Origin: Rheinheimera lutimaris
Lineage (GTDB): Bacteria; Pseudomonadota; Gammaproteobacteria; Enterobacterales; Alteromonadaceae
Length of the DNA: 39,425 nt
Direction: 5' to 3'
Assembly: GCF_013283795.1 (NCBI RefSeq)
Contig: NZ_JABSOD010000027.1
Span: 1 to 39,425 of the forward strand
The position numbers were made by a program, and so were the translations under genes. This document shows positions 1 through 11,737 of the stretch, piece after piece. The notes beneath the pieces were generated by a model. It had not been told where the DNA came from, did no database searches, and was given only the letters and a program-made list of their open reading frames with translations. Each line of letters starts with the position of its first letter. The stretch's first letter is position 1.

Positions 1-29
1 CTCCATAGGAGGTGGTTTAAGGCCGACAA
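1..29. repeat. Terminal inverted repeat, left copy
   Basis: These 29 bases are the exact reverse complement of positions 39396-39424. The copy lies just outside the glyS terminator. It contains GGAGG and CTCC arms that can pair around a three-base loop. No other copy was seen inside the window. It is probably the edge of a dispersed intergenic repeat at which the assembly stopped. Confidence 0.85.
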
Positions 30-30
30 T

Positions 31-57
31 AAAAAAGCCAGCATTAAGCTGGCTTTT
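31..57 (-). terminator. Intrinsic terminator of glyQS
   Basis: A 10-bp inverted repeat (33-42 with 48-57) has a 5-base loop. Read on the minus strand, it is followed by a run of T. It lies about 20 bases past the glyS stop codon. Confidence 0.85.
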
Positions 58-76
58 CTTCAGTTATTTCATTGCA

Positions 77-2134
77 TTACTGCAGTACAGAAATATCGGC
101 TACTTGCAGGAACAGCTCGCGCAGTTGCTTTAACAACGCCTGGCGGTTAGCCCGCACGGCCGCGTCATCGGCATTTACCATTACCTTGTCGAAGAAGTTA
201 TCGATAACCTCACGCATTGAAGCCAAATGCGCCAAACCTTCGGCATAGCTATGCTGGCCGGCCTGATAAGCGTGTTCAGCCACGATGGCGCTGTGCAGCG
301 CCTGCTCGGCGTCTTCCTGCAGTAAGGCAGCATTTACCGTAGTGGCAATATCACCCTCTACTTTGGCAAGAATATTGGCTACGCGTTTATTGGCTGCCGC
401 TAAGGCTGCGGCAGCATCCAGCTTACCAAACTCGGCTACCGCCTTAACGCGACGGTCAAAATCTGCCGGATTAGTTGGCCGGCGTGCCAATACCGCCTGA
501 ATAACATCAACGCTGTAGCCTTCGGTTTCGTACCAGGCACGGAACCGACCGAGCATAAAGTCCAGCACTTCCTCTGCCACTTTGGCGTTACTCAGCTTAG
601 TGCCGAAAGTTTGCTGGCTAAAGGCGATAATATCCACCAAATCCAGCGGTAGCTGCTTTTCGACTATAATACGCAGCGCGCCAATGGCAGCACGGCGCAG
701 CGCGAACGGATCTTTGTCGCCTTTCGGCGCCTGACCGATACCAAAAATACCAACTAAAGTATCCAGCTTATCAGCAATGGCTACTGCGGCACCTTCCGGC
801 CGTGTTGGCAGCTCATCGCCGGCAAAACGCGGCATATATTGCTCGTTCAGTGCCAGGGCTACCGCTTCTGCTTCGCCATCTAAACGCGCATAGTGCATGC
901 CCATAATGCCCTGTACTTCAGGGAACTCGCCAACCATGTTGGTCATTAAGTCGGCCTTGGACAGTAAGCCGGCACGTTCTGCTGCGGCTTGCTCAGCACC
1001 AATTTTCGCCGCGACAAAGCCGGCCACTTTGCTGATACGCTCAGACTTCTCTGCCAGGGTACCCAGCTGCTGCTGGAATAGCACCGTTTTTAAGCTATCT
1101 AAACGTTGCTCCAACTTTTGCTTGCGGTCGGTATTAAAAAAGAACTGTGCGTCAGACAAACGCGGCCGCACCACTTTTTCATTACCCTCGATAATTTGCT
1201 GCGGATCTTTGCTGGCGATATTGGCGACAAAGATAAACTTGTTCTGCAGCTTGCCGTTGCTATCCAGTAACGGGAAGTACTTCTGGTTATCTTTCATGGT
1301 AGAAATTAACGGCTCTGCCGGCACTTGCAGGAAGCTTTGCTCAAAGCTGCCCACTAACACCACCGGCCACTCGACCAGCGCAGTAACTTCTTCCAGTAAG
1401 GCATCGTCCATCAGCGCTTTGCCGTTCAGTGCGGCAGCGGTTTTCGCCACTTCAGCGGCAATAAAGGCTTTACGTTCGGCAAAATCTGCCACTACAAAAG
1501 CGTTACGCAGCGTTGCCAGGTAGTCATCAGCATGGTTAACCGTGACTTTTTCCGGTGCATGAAAACGATGGCCGTGTGTTTGGTTGCCGCTGTTACGGCC
1601 CAAAACTGTTGCAGGCACTACGTCCTTGCCGTACAGCATAATAATGGTGTGTACCGGGCGGATAAACTCAGCGGTAGAGTTACCCCAACGCATCGGTTTA
1701 GCAATCGGCAATTTCGCCAGCGCCTGCTGCACTACCTCCGGCAGTAAACTCACGCTGGCAGCGCCAACCACTTTGGCCTTATGCAATAACCAGGCACCTT
1801 TATCGGTTTCCAGCTTTTCAGCCTGGTCTACAGTAATACCGCAACCGGCTGCCCAGCCTTGGGCGGCTTTGGTCGGTTTGCCGTCAGCGTCAAAGGCAGA
1901 TGCGATAGCCGGGCCGCGTTTTTCCACTACTTTATCGGCTTGCTGCGCCGCTAAGCCATTAATACGTACCGCTAAACGCCGTGGTGCGGCATACCAGTGC
2001 ACATCAGCATGACTCAGCTCTAACTTGGCCAGTTCAGCCTGAAGATTATCAGCAAAAGCTGTCGCCAGCGTTTTTAACGCCTTAGGTGGCAGCTCTTCGG
2101 TGCCAATTTCAACAAAAAAATCTTGCACGCTCAT
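77..2134 (-). CDS. glyS: Glycine--tRNA ligase beta subunit
   Basis: This is the beta chain of the bacterial alpha2-beta2 glycyl-tRNA synthetase, which charges tRNA-Gly in the cytoplasm. The 685 residues match the usual length (about 689 in E. coli). The N-terminus carries the family signature [15 protein letters not shown]. The C-terminal part is helical and alanine-rich, as expected of the tRNA-binding region. The ATG overlaps the glyQ stop codon by one base (TAATG) and is preceded by AGGAGGC, so the two subunits are translationally coupled. A strong terminator follows. Nothing about the gene is unusual. Confidence 0.97.
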   Translation of the reverse strand: MSVQDFFVEIGTEELPPKALKTLATAFADNLQAELAKLELSHADVHWYAAPRRLAVRINGLAAQQADKVVEKRGPAIASAFDADGKPTKAAQGWAAGCGITVDQAEKLETDKGAWLLHKAKVVGAASVSLLPEVVQQALAKLPIAKPMRWGNSTAEFIRPVHTIIMLYGKDVVPATVLGRNSGNQTHGHRFHAPEKVTVNHADDYLATLRNAFVVADFAERKAFIAAEVAKTAAALNGKALMDDALLEEVTALVEWPVVLVGSFEQSFLQVPAEPLISTMKDNQKYFPLLDSNGKLQNKFIFVANIASKDPQQIIEGNEKVVRPRLSDAQFFFNTDRKQKLEQRLDSLKTVLFQQQLGTLAEKSERISKVAGFVAAKIGAEQAAAERAGLLSKADLMTNMVGEFPEVQGIMGMHYARLDGEAEAVALALNEQYMPRFAGDELPTRPEGAAVAIADKLDTLVGIFGIGQAPKGDKDPFALRRAAIGALRIIVEKQLPLDLVDIIAFSQQTFGTKLSNAKVAEEVLDFMLGRFRAWYETEGYSVDVIQAVLARRPTNPADFDRRVKAVAEFGKLDAAAALAAANKRVANILAKVEGDIATTVNAALLQEDAEQALHSAIVAEHAYQAGQHSYAEGLAHLASMREVIDNFFDKVMVNADDAAVRANRQALLKQLRELFLQVADISVLQ

Positions 2135-3054
2135 TATGCCTCCTGCTTGCTGCGCTGGTTGTTACATAGTGGGAAACCCAGCTTCTCACGCGTAGCGTAA
2201 TAGGCTTCTGCACAGGCTTTGGCCAACGCCCGTACCCGCAGAATATAGCGCTGGCGCTCGGTTACCGAAATAGCATGGCGGGCATCGAGCATATTAAAAG
2301 CATGCGAGGCTTTCATTACTTTCTCGTAGGCCGGCAACGCCAGACCCTGCTCAATTAAATACTGGCTTTCTTTTTCGCACTGATCAAAGTAGCTAAACAA
2401 TGCGGCAACGTCGGCGTGCTCAAAGTTGTAGGTGCTTTGCTCTACTTCATTCTGATGGAATACATCGCCGTACGTTACCCGACCCAGCGGGCCGTCGGTC
2501 CATACCAGGTCATAGATAGAGTCAACGCCCTGGATATACATGGCAAGACGCTCTAAACCATAGGTAATCTCGCCGGTAACCGGGCGGCATTCTAAGCCAC
2601 CAACCTGCTGGAAATAAGTAAACTGGGTCACTTCCATGCCGTTTAGCCATACTTCCCAGCCCAGACCCCAGGCGCCTAATGTCGGCGACTCCCAGTTGTC
2701 TTCAACAAAGCGGATATCGTGCACCAGGGTATCAATACCCAGCTCACGCAGCGAGCCTAAGTACAGCTCCTGAATATTGTCCGGCGACGGCTTTAAAATC
2801 ACCTGGAACTGATAGTAATGCTGCAAGCGGTTCGGGTTCTCGCCATAGCGGCCGTCGGTAGGCCGGCGGCACGGCTGCACATACGCCACGTTGGTGGGCT
2901 CTGGCCCCAGTGAGCGTAGAAAGGTCATCGGATGGAAGGTACCGGCGCCCACTTCCAGGTCCAGCGGCTGCACCAATACACAGCCCTGGCGTGCCCAATA
3001 ATCCTGTAAGGCCAGTATTAAGCCCTGGAAGGTTTTAATATCGTACTTATGCAT
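2134..3054 (-). CDS. glyQ: Glycine--tRNA ligase alpha subunit
   Basis: This is the catalytic alpha chain of the tetrameric glycyl-tRNA synthetase. It forms glycyl-adenylate and, with GlyS, glycyl-tRNA. The 306 residues are the normal length. The start [20 protein letters not shown] and the segment [18 protein letters not shown] are characteristic of the family. It is the first gene of a two-gene operon with glyS. In related genomes glyQS commonly lies near the dnaA-gyrB block, as it does here. Confidence 0.97.
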   Translation of the reverse strand: MHKYDIKTFQGLILALQDYWARQGCVLVQPLDLEVGAGTFHPMTFLRSLGPEPTNVAYVQPCRRPTDGRYGENPNRLQHYYQFQVILKPSPDNIQELYLGSLRELGIDTLVHDIRFVEDNWESPTLGAWGLGWEVWLNGMEVTQFTYFQQVGGLECRPVTGEITYGLERLAMYIQGVDSIYDLVWTDGPLGRVTYGDVFHQNEVEQSTYNFEHADVAALFSYFDQCEKESQYLIEQGLALPAYEKVMKASHAFNMLDARHAISVTERQRYILRVRALAKACAEAYYATREKLGFPLCNNQRSKQEA

Positions 3055-3085
3055 GCGAAGTGACTCACTGAAAAAATGACTGGAA

Positions 3086-3114
3086 AGTATACCTGGTTGT
3101 GGCCTCGATCTGTA
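3086..3114 (-). promoter_or_regulatory. Possible glyQ promoter
   Basis: On the minus strand there is a good -10 hexamer, TATACT (3091-3086), about 30 bases before the glyQ start. The matching -35 (around 3114-3109, TACAGA) is poor. The call rests mainly on the -10 and on its position. Confidence 0.35.
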
Positions 3115-3212
3115 GGGTTAGTAAGGGCTTTTAGCAAAAATGTTAGCACCGGCACGGCGATAGCGGCCGTTTGAGGGCCGTTACAGCTGCACCAATGCCA
3201 CTTTGTACCGGT

Positions 3213-3974
3213 TTAACTGCTGATGGGACCACGCGCAGTTGTACTGTTGGCGGTAACGGGTCTGTTATAGTTAGCGGAGTTATTGCCGTTATTATAGGCA
3301 GGACTGGTGATGACGGTATTGCTGACGTTGTTACTAACGGCTTTACGGCTGCTGTTACTGTTGTTGCCCGCCAGGGTATTGCTGGCGGAGCCGGCTGCTG
3401 TGGCGTCGTCGCCGGCAAAAAACTGTTGTATATATTGCGTCGGGCTTTGGCCCATAACACTGGTAAGGCCAAGGTTAACAAAAGACGCCGCTACCCCAAG
3501 GCTGCCGCCCCACAGCGCGCCGCCGGCTACCTGAGAAATATAGCCCATATCATCGCCGGTCCAGTCGCGGTAATACTGGCTTACCACGGGGATATGTTGC
3601 AACGGATTAACCATGTCCAGCACGTCGCCAAAGCCAGGTGTACTGCCGTCACTAAAGGCGCCGGCGGGAGTTGCCGCTTCGGCTTGCGCGGCAGTTTGTG
3701 GCGGCGTTAACGCATCCTGCAGCATAGTTTGCATCATATTCTGTGTAAGGGCAGCAAACATAGCGTCCGAACTGCTTAAACCGGCGGCACTGCCATCCGC
3801 CCCGCCACTTAGCCGGCTAATCAGCTGCGCGGCCTGCTCGCCGGGGTCTTTGGCATTATCGGGCGTTAAAGCGGCGCTAAGCGTTTGCATAAAGTTATCG
3901 CCTTCAGTGTTGTCAGCGTCTGTTTTGCCTGACCAGTCTGTCAGGCTGTTAAGTAAGGTGTTATTAATTTGCAT
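3213..3974 (-). CDS. Uncharacterised protein of the flgH-flgP-flgT group
   Basis: A 253-residue protein with no signal peptide. Residues 1-110 are acidic, helical and rich in alanine and glutamine. A conserved-looking core (about residues 125-180) contains VLDMVNPLQHIPVVS followed by YYRDWTGDD and a glycine-rich hydrophobic stretch. The last 60 residues are low-complexity Asn/Ser/Thr. I recall similar NPLQHIPVVS cores in hypothetical proteins near flagellar genes of other proteobacteria, but I cannot name the family. Its ATG overlaps the flgT stop region by 11 bases, so it is co-translated with flgT. A role in flagellar or envelope assembly is inferred from context only. Confidence 0.7.
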   Translation of the reverse strand: MQINNTLLNSLTDWSGKTDADNTEGDNFMQTLSAALTPDNAKDPGEQAAQLISRLSGGADGSAAGLSSSDAMFAALTQNMMQTMLQDALTPPQTAAQAEAATPAGAFSDGSTPGFGDVLDMVNPLQHIPVVSQYYRDWTGDDMGYISQVAGGALWGGSLGVAASFVNLGLTSVMGQSPTQYIQQFFAGDDATAAGSASNTLAGNNSNSSRKAVSNNVSNTVITSPAYNNGNNSANYNRPVTANSTTARGPISS

Positions 3975-5133
3975 ACTGTGGCTCCCTGAAACTGTCTTGT
4001 TGTACCTGGTCTCTTACCTGTACCGCCGCCGGATACCTCTGGTTTACCGGCCGCGTATCGGCATGGTCCGGATAAACGCGAATTACCTCCAACTGCGCCG
4101 GCTCCGGTGTCGCACTTTGATAGCGGTTACCCCAGCTATCGGTAAAGCTGTCGCTGTAGGTTAAGCTGAACCTGTCGCCCACCTGCAGGCCCTGACGACT
4201 GCCGGCGCTTATCGCCACGCTGTGGTCTGTTACGCGGATCACCTGTGCTTTTACCCGCACACAGCTAAGCAGTGCGGCGCTGTCGTCAACCGCGTCGTGT
4301 AACAACCGTTGCAGTTCAATACCATAGTCTGAGCGCCACAGTTGGTCGCTGGCCGGATCAGTCTCCGTGGTCATGGCGTACGGCCACAGGGTACGGCTTT
4401 GGTAGGTTTTGCTTTGGATAAGATTGCCGCTTACACCGTCAAACACACTCAGTTCCATGGCAAACTGACGCACCCAACGTTGTTTTTTCAGTAAGCCAGC
4501 CGGCTGCACGCCAAAAGCAAGGTTAAGCAGCCGGCCACTGATAATAAACTGTGCCTGAGCCGATTCTGCCAGGTAGCGCAGTTGTTGCTGTGCCGCAGTT
4601 GCGTGGTACTGCTCCGGCGCGGCCAGGGGGCCCGGAGCAACCGCCTTGACCAGAAAATCTGCGGTGGCAGCGCGCAGCGCGGCAAAGAGCCGCTGGTTTA
4701 TTTCGTTCATCAGTCCGCTGTTATTCAGCGTTACCGGGGCCGCTGCCGGTGCCAAACTTAACGGCGCCAACAGCACGGCTTTTGCTACAGCACGCTGTTC
4801 ACACAGGCTTTGTTGTGGCCAGATATCGGCTTTTAACGTCACCGACAACCTGTTATCACGCTGATGCTCTTCTTCAATTACAATTTGCGCAACCGGCAGC
4901 CCGGACTGCAGAGTAAACAGCTCAGCACCCGGTTCGTCATGGCGCAACGCACTCAGTGCCGTCAGGGACACACCCGCCTGCAGTAAGGCGCTGCGCAATG
5001 CCTGCCTGGCTGCCTGTTGCCGCGCCAGTTGGCGGTTGTCATCAAACACCACCGCGCTGCCACTGCCACTGTACCAATCGGCGCTGGCAACACAGGGCAG
5101 CAAGCAATACAACAACACTAAGCCGGCGCGCAT
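3964..5133 (-). CDS. flgT: Flagellar assembly protein T (FlgT)
   Basis: This resembles FlgT, the periplasmic H-ring protein that surrounds the LP ring of the sodium-driven polar flagellum in Vibrio and relatives. The N-terminus is a signal peptide (RAGLVLLYCLLPCVASA) followed by WYSGSGSAVVFDDNRQLAR, a recognisable FlgT-N start. The C-terminal part (ISAGSRQGLQVGDRFSL) resembles the FlgT-C barrel. I chose the ATG at 5133 because it overlaps the upstream TGA (TGATG). An upstream GTG at 5145 would put extra residues before the signal peptide. The length, 389 residues, fits the family. The main flagellar cluster is not in this window. Confidence 0.82.
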   Translation of the reverse strand: MRAGLVLLYCLLPCVASADWYSGSGSAVVFDDNRQLARQQAARQALRSALLQAGVSLTALSALRHDEPGAELFTLQSGLPVAQIVIEEEHQRDNRLSVTLKADIWPQQSLCEQRAVAKAVLLAPLSLAPAAAPVTLNNSGLMNEINQRLFAALRAATADFLVKAVAPGPLAAPEQYHATAAQQQLRYLAESAQAQFIISGRLLNLAFGVQPAGLLKKQRWVRQFAMELSVFDGVSGNLIQSKTYQSRTLWPYAMTTETDPASDQLWRSDYGIELQRLLHDAVDDSAALLSCVRVKAQVIRVTDHSVAISAGSRQGLQVGDRFSLTYSDSFTDSWGNRYQSATPEPAQLEVIRVYPDHADTRPVNQRYPAAVQVRDQVQQDSFREPQYAN

Positions 5134-5591
5134 CAGTACCACCACTTTACACGGCTGCTTAGCGGAGTCAGCTCAGCCTGCGGCAGCGTAACTAAGTTGG
5201 CAGTATCCAGCTTTAACCGCGTAACATAAAAGTGACCTTCTATCGCCTCTGTAACCAGCTCGGCACCCTTTATAACGCCCTGCACCTGGCTTTGCACTTT
5301 GTCAGCGGTTAGCACTGCCTGGTCAGCACTGCTGCTGGCCGTCAGCTTTTTACCGTACAACTGTTCGGCTAAGCGCCGGTACGCATCCTGACGCGACGCT
5401 GCCATTGCCTGTAACAACTTATCTTCGTAGCTGCTGCCTGGCTGCGATGCCACGACGGCATAGCCGGTGGCTTCCAGCACCAAACTTTGTGCCGGGGCTT
5501 CCAGTTGATAGCGGATAGTGCGCTCGTAGCTGCAGCCGCTAAGCAGCACCACAGCGATAGCGAATGCGTAGTGCAAGTTTACAATGGCCAT
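5133..5591 (-). CDS. flgP: FlgP-like LPP20-family outer-membrane lipoprotein
   Basis: A 152-residue predicted lipoprotein with signal peptide and lipobox LSGC near residue 20. The middle part (DKLLQAMAASRQDAYRRLAEQLYG, read in two pieces) is the LPP20/FlgP pattern. FlgP is an outer-membrane lipoprotein that builds the basal disk or H-ring with FlgT. The gene overlaps the end of flgH by 13 bases and its TGA overlaps the flgT ATG, so the three genes are tightly coupled. The usual third partner, FlgO, is not seen here. Assignment to FlgP rather than a generic LPP20 protein depends on the neighbours. Confidence 0.75.
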   Translation of the reverse strand: MAIVNLHYAFAIAVVLLSGCSYERTIRYQLEAPAQSLVLEATGYAVVASQPGSSYEDKLLQAMAASRQDAYRRLAEQLYGKKLTASSSADQAVLTADKVQSQVQGVIKGAELVTEAIEGHFYVTRLKLDTANLVTLPQAELTPLSSRVKWWY

Positions 5592-6343
5592 AGTTCAGGA
5601 TTATTCAGTTTTTCTGTCAGCCAGCCCAGCCGTTGGCTGTCGGCCAAAGCACCGGTACCGGAGTATTCGATCCGGGCATTGGCAATTTTCGTCGACTTAA
5701 TTTTGTTATCCTTATCAATGTCTTTTGCCCTGATTATTCCGGTTAAGCGTATGAATTCTTTACCGTTATTTATCAGCATCCATTTATCACCGCGCACCAG
5801 TAAGTTATCGTTGCTCAGCACCCGCATTACCGTTACGGTCAGCTCGCCCTCAAAGTCGTTGCTTTGGCTGGCCGAACCGTCACCCTGAAACTGCTGATCC
5901 TGGCTTAAGCCAAGGTTAACTTCTCTACCGGCTATTTCCAGGTTACCACCAGGCACCCGGATAGGGTCAAGGTTGTACTCTGTGCTTTTCTTCAGCTGGG
6001 TATTACCCTTTTTCGTCGCTTTGGTCGATTCGGACAGCTGTACTGACACGATATCGCCGGCTTTAAAATGTGAACGTTCGATATACAGGCTATGCAACCG
6101 CTCGGGATTAAACAGTGAGCCGGTATTGCGCAACGGCATGGGCTCGGGCACCGGTTCCAATGCTGCATAGTAAGGGTCGTCTGGATCCGGCCCGGCGGTT
6201 TTGGATGCCGGCAAGCCGGCATCAGGCTGTACCCGCTCCTCCAATCCTGCCGGTGGTGCCGCACGATCAGCAAAGACTGAGCAGCCGCACAGCAGCACTG
6301 CCGTACCCATTAATAATCCATTAAAGTATTGGTGCATCGCCAT
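5579..6343 (-). CDS. flgH: Flagellar L-ring protein FlgH
   Basis: FlgH is the outer-membrane lipoprotein that forms the L ring, the bushing through which the flagellar rod passes. The protein has a lipobox (LLCGC) and then a proline-rich linker containing DDPYYA. The FlgH core follows: GDIVSVQLSESTKATKKGNT, GDGSASQSNDFEGELTVTV and IEYSGTGALADSQRLGWL. I chose the ATG at 6343 (255 residues), preceded by AAGGT; the TTG at 6385 would add residues before the signal peptide. The linker is somewhat long. The usual neighbours flgG and flgI are absent from this window. Confidence 0.9.
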   Translation of the reverse strand: MAMHQYFNGLLMGTAVLLCGCSVFADRAAPPAGLEERVQPDAGLPASKTAGPDPDDPYYAALEPVPEPMPLRNTGSLFNPERLHSLYIERSHFKAGDIVSVQLSESTKATKKGNTQLKKSTEYNLDPIRVPGGNLEIAGREVNLGLSQDQQFQGDGSASQSNDFEGELTVTVMRVLSNDNLLVRGDKWMLINNGKEFIRLTGIIRAKDIDKDNKIKSTKIANARIEYSGTGALADSQRLGWLTEKLNNPELWPL

Positions 6344-6444
6344 AATTACCTTAATATTGGTAAAGCCGTATTTAGCCAATATCAAGTTAGCGCAGCACTA
6401 TGGAAAAATTGTGGAAGAAAAGCGCTAAAAGCGTGAAGAAAAGT

Positions 6445-6468
6445 AAAGTGCTATTCACTTTCGTTTTT
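6445..6468. promoter_or_regulatory. Inverted repeat between flgH and the winged-helix gene
   Basis: AAAGTG (6445-6450) and CACTTT (6456-6461) form a 6-bp dyad with a 5-base spacer, followed by seven T within nine bases. It sits in the divergent intergenic region (6344-6503). It could be an operator for the adjacent regulator or a weak terminator; the sequence alone does not decide. Confidence 0.4.
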
Positions 6469-6503
6469 TTTACGTCATAGTAGCGTTTTCCGGAGGTTTA
6501 CCG

Positions 6504-7049
6504 ATGATAGTGACTGACGAAACCGATACGCATACCGGCGCACAGCTGTCGCAAAAAGCCTTTTTGTTGGTGTCGTTGCTGGAGCAGCAGGTACAGCAAT
6601 CTACTATGCCGGATGTGCTGTATCAACGTTTGTCGGCACAGATAACCGAGCTGAACACTGTACTGGGCGACTTAAAGCTACACATGAAAGCCCTGAGCGC
6701 GCCTGTCGCTGCGCCGCAACCTACGACCGCACAGCCTGTGCCGTTATTGGTATTGAACGAGCAGCGCTTTACGTTAAGTTCGCCGCAGCAATCAGTAAGC
6801 CTGACCAGGCTGGAGTTTAACTTTCATCAGGTATTGGCCAGACACCCGAAACAAATTTTCAGTCGCAGCCAGTTGATCGACAGCAGCTATACCGACTTTA
6901 AAGATATTAACGAGCGCACGGTAGATTGCCATATCCGCAAACTGCGCGCCAAACACCGCCAGCTCTACCCCAAGCTACGCTTTATCCATACCATGTACGG
7001 TGTGGGCTATTACTACGCCGAACCGGAAGTAAAAGCAGAGCAGAAATAA
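6504..7049 (+). CDS. Receiver-less winged-helix (OmpR/PhoB-type) regulator
   Basis: A 181-residue protein. Residues about 95-172 form an OmpR/PhoB-type winged helix: SLTRLEFNFHQVLARHP, SRSQLIDSSY, then RTVDCHIRKLRAK and FIHTMYGVGYYY. The first 65 residues look helical, with no receiver aspartate and no membrane segment, so it is neither a normal response regulator nor ToxR-like. A Pro/Ala/Gln linker joins the halves. The start has a strong GGAGG and the gene is divergent from flgH. I infer that it regulates the flgH group or itself, through an input other than phosphorylation of its own receiver. Confidence 0.8.
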   Translation: MIVTDETDTHTGAQLSQKAFLLVSLLEQQVQQSTMPDVLYQRLSAQITELNTVLGDLKLHMKALSAPVAAPQPTTAQPVPLLVLNEQRFTLSSPQQSVSLTRLEFNFHQVLARHPKQIFSRSQLIDSSYTDFKDINERTVDCHIRKLRAKHRQLYPKLRFIHTMYGVGYYYAEPEVKAEQK

Positions 7050-7074
7050 AAACGGGCCTGTCGGCCCGTTTTTT
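7048..7074. terminator. Bidirectional terminator
   Basis: An 11-bp stem (7048-7058 with 7063-7073) has a GC-rich core, ACGGGCC/GGCCCGT, and a four-base loop. It carries A and T runs on both sides. It serves the winged-helix gene on the plus strand and gyrB on the minus strand. Confidence 0.9.
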
Positions 7075-7099
7075 GATTACATATCAAATCAGCGTCAGG

Positions 7100-10619
<3,520 letters not shown>

Positions 10620-10621
10620 AG

Positions 10622-11725
10622 TTACAGGCGCATTGGCATAACAACGTAAGAGGCGCCCACATTGCCAACACCTTCTACCAGCGCACTGGAGTTAGCGTCG
10701 TTTAAATGCAGAATAACCAGATCAGTGGCCAGGGTATTTAACACGTCCAGCAGATAGCCAACGTTAAAACCAATTTCCAGGTTGTCGCCCTGATATTCCA
10801 CTTCAATCACTTCTTCGGCTTGTTCGTGTTCAGGGTTATTCGCCACAATTTGCAGCTCACCGCTGCTTAGGGTAAAGCGCACGCCACGGTATTTCTCGTT
10901 AGATAAAATAGAGGCGCGGGTACAGGCATCTTTTAACACACTGCGGTGTGCAGTAACCAGCTTGGTACTGTTGCGTGGCAAGACACGGCGGTAATCAGGG
11001 AAACGGCCGTCAATCAGCTTACTGCTGAAGACATAATTGCTGTCGGTTAAACGGATATGGTTTTGGCCCAGACTCAACGTAACCAGTTGGTCGTCGCTGG
11101 CTAACAAGCGCATCACTTCTAATACGCCTTTGCGTGGAATAATAATTTGTTTTTGTTGGGCAACCAGACCCGGCAATTCCAGGCTGCTGAGCGCCAAACG
11201 GTGGCCGTCTGTGGCAACGGCTTTTACCGCACCATTGTCTACTTCAAACAATAAGCCGTTTAAGTAATAACGCACATCCTGGTTCGCCATCGAGAAGGCG
11301 GTATCGTCCAGCAACTTGCGCAGCTGCATACGGCTGAGCTGAATATCAACCTCGCCCTGCCAGCTCTCTAAATTGGGGTACTCTGACGCACTTAAGGTCG
11401 ATAAGGTGAACTTGGTTTTACCACAGGTCAGCACGCAGTTATCACCCTGCAGCTGTACGCGGATGTCTGCGCCTTCCGGTAAGCTACGGCAAATATCCAG
11501 CAGCTTTTTCGCCGGTACGGTAATACGGCCGGGGCTCTGCACGGTAAGGCCATCGGTAGTGGCGACCAGCTCGACTTCTAAATCGGTGCCGGTAAGTAAT
11601 AATAACGCTTCACTTACTTCCAACAATACATTAGATAAAATAGGCAGCGTATGGCGGCGCTCTATGGCACCGGACACCATTTGTAATGGTTTGAGTAAGG
11701 CGTCTCTGTTAATGGTAAATTGCAT
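10622..11725 (-). CDS. dnaN: DNA polymerase III beta subunit (sliding clamp)
   Basis: The dimeric clamp tethers polymerase III to DNA and also serves repair and Hda-mediated regulation of DnaA. The 367 residues match the usual 366-367. It starts MQFTINRDALLKPLQMVSGA and ends with the family C-terminus YVVMPMRL. I chose the ATG at 11725, 8 bases after AAGGGAC; a GTG at 11731 would add two residues. It sits between dnaA (12 bases away) and recF (2 bases away) in one operon. Confidence 0.98.
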   Translation of the reverse strand: MQFTINRDALLKPLQMVSGAIERRHTLPILSNVLLEVSEALLLLTGTDLEVELVATTDGLTVQSPGRITVPAKKLLDICRSLPEGADIRVQLQGDNCVLTCGKTKFTLSTLSASEYPNLESWQGEVDIQLSRMQLRKLLDDTAFSMANQDVRYYLNGLLFEVDNGAVKAVATDGHRLALSSLELPGLVAQQKQIIIPRKGVLEVMRLLASDDQLVTLSLGQNHIRLTDSNYVFSSKLIDGRFPDYRRVLPRNSTKLVTAHRSVLKDACTRASILSNEKYRGVRFTLSSGELQIVANNPEHEQAEEVIEVEYQGDNLEIGFNVGYLLDVLNTLATDLVILHLNDANSSALVEGVGNVGASYVVMPMRL

Positions 11726-11737
11726 GACCACGTCCCT

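Noticed and set aside
897..1523. 208-codon open frame on the plus strand inside glyS
   Set aside because: It is antisense to a clear glyS, has a Ser/Ala/Cys-rich shadow composition and no ribosome-binding site.
3171..3710. 179-codon open frame on the plus strand opposite the VNPLQHIPVVS protein
   Set aside because: The minus-strand frame overlaps flgT in operon fashion and has a conserved-looking core; the plus frame is low-complexity and has no context.
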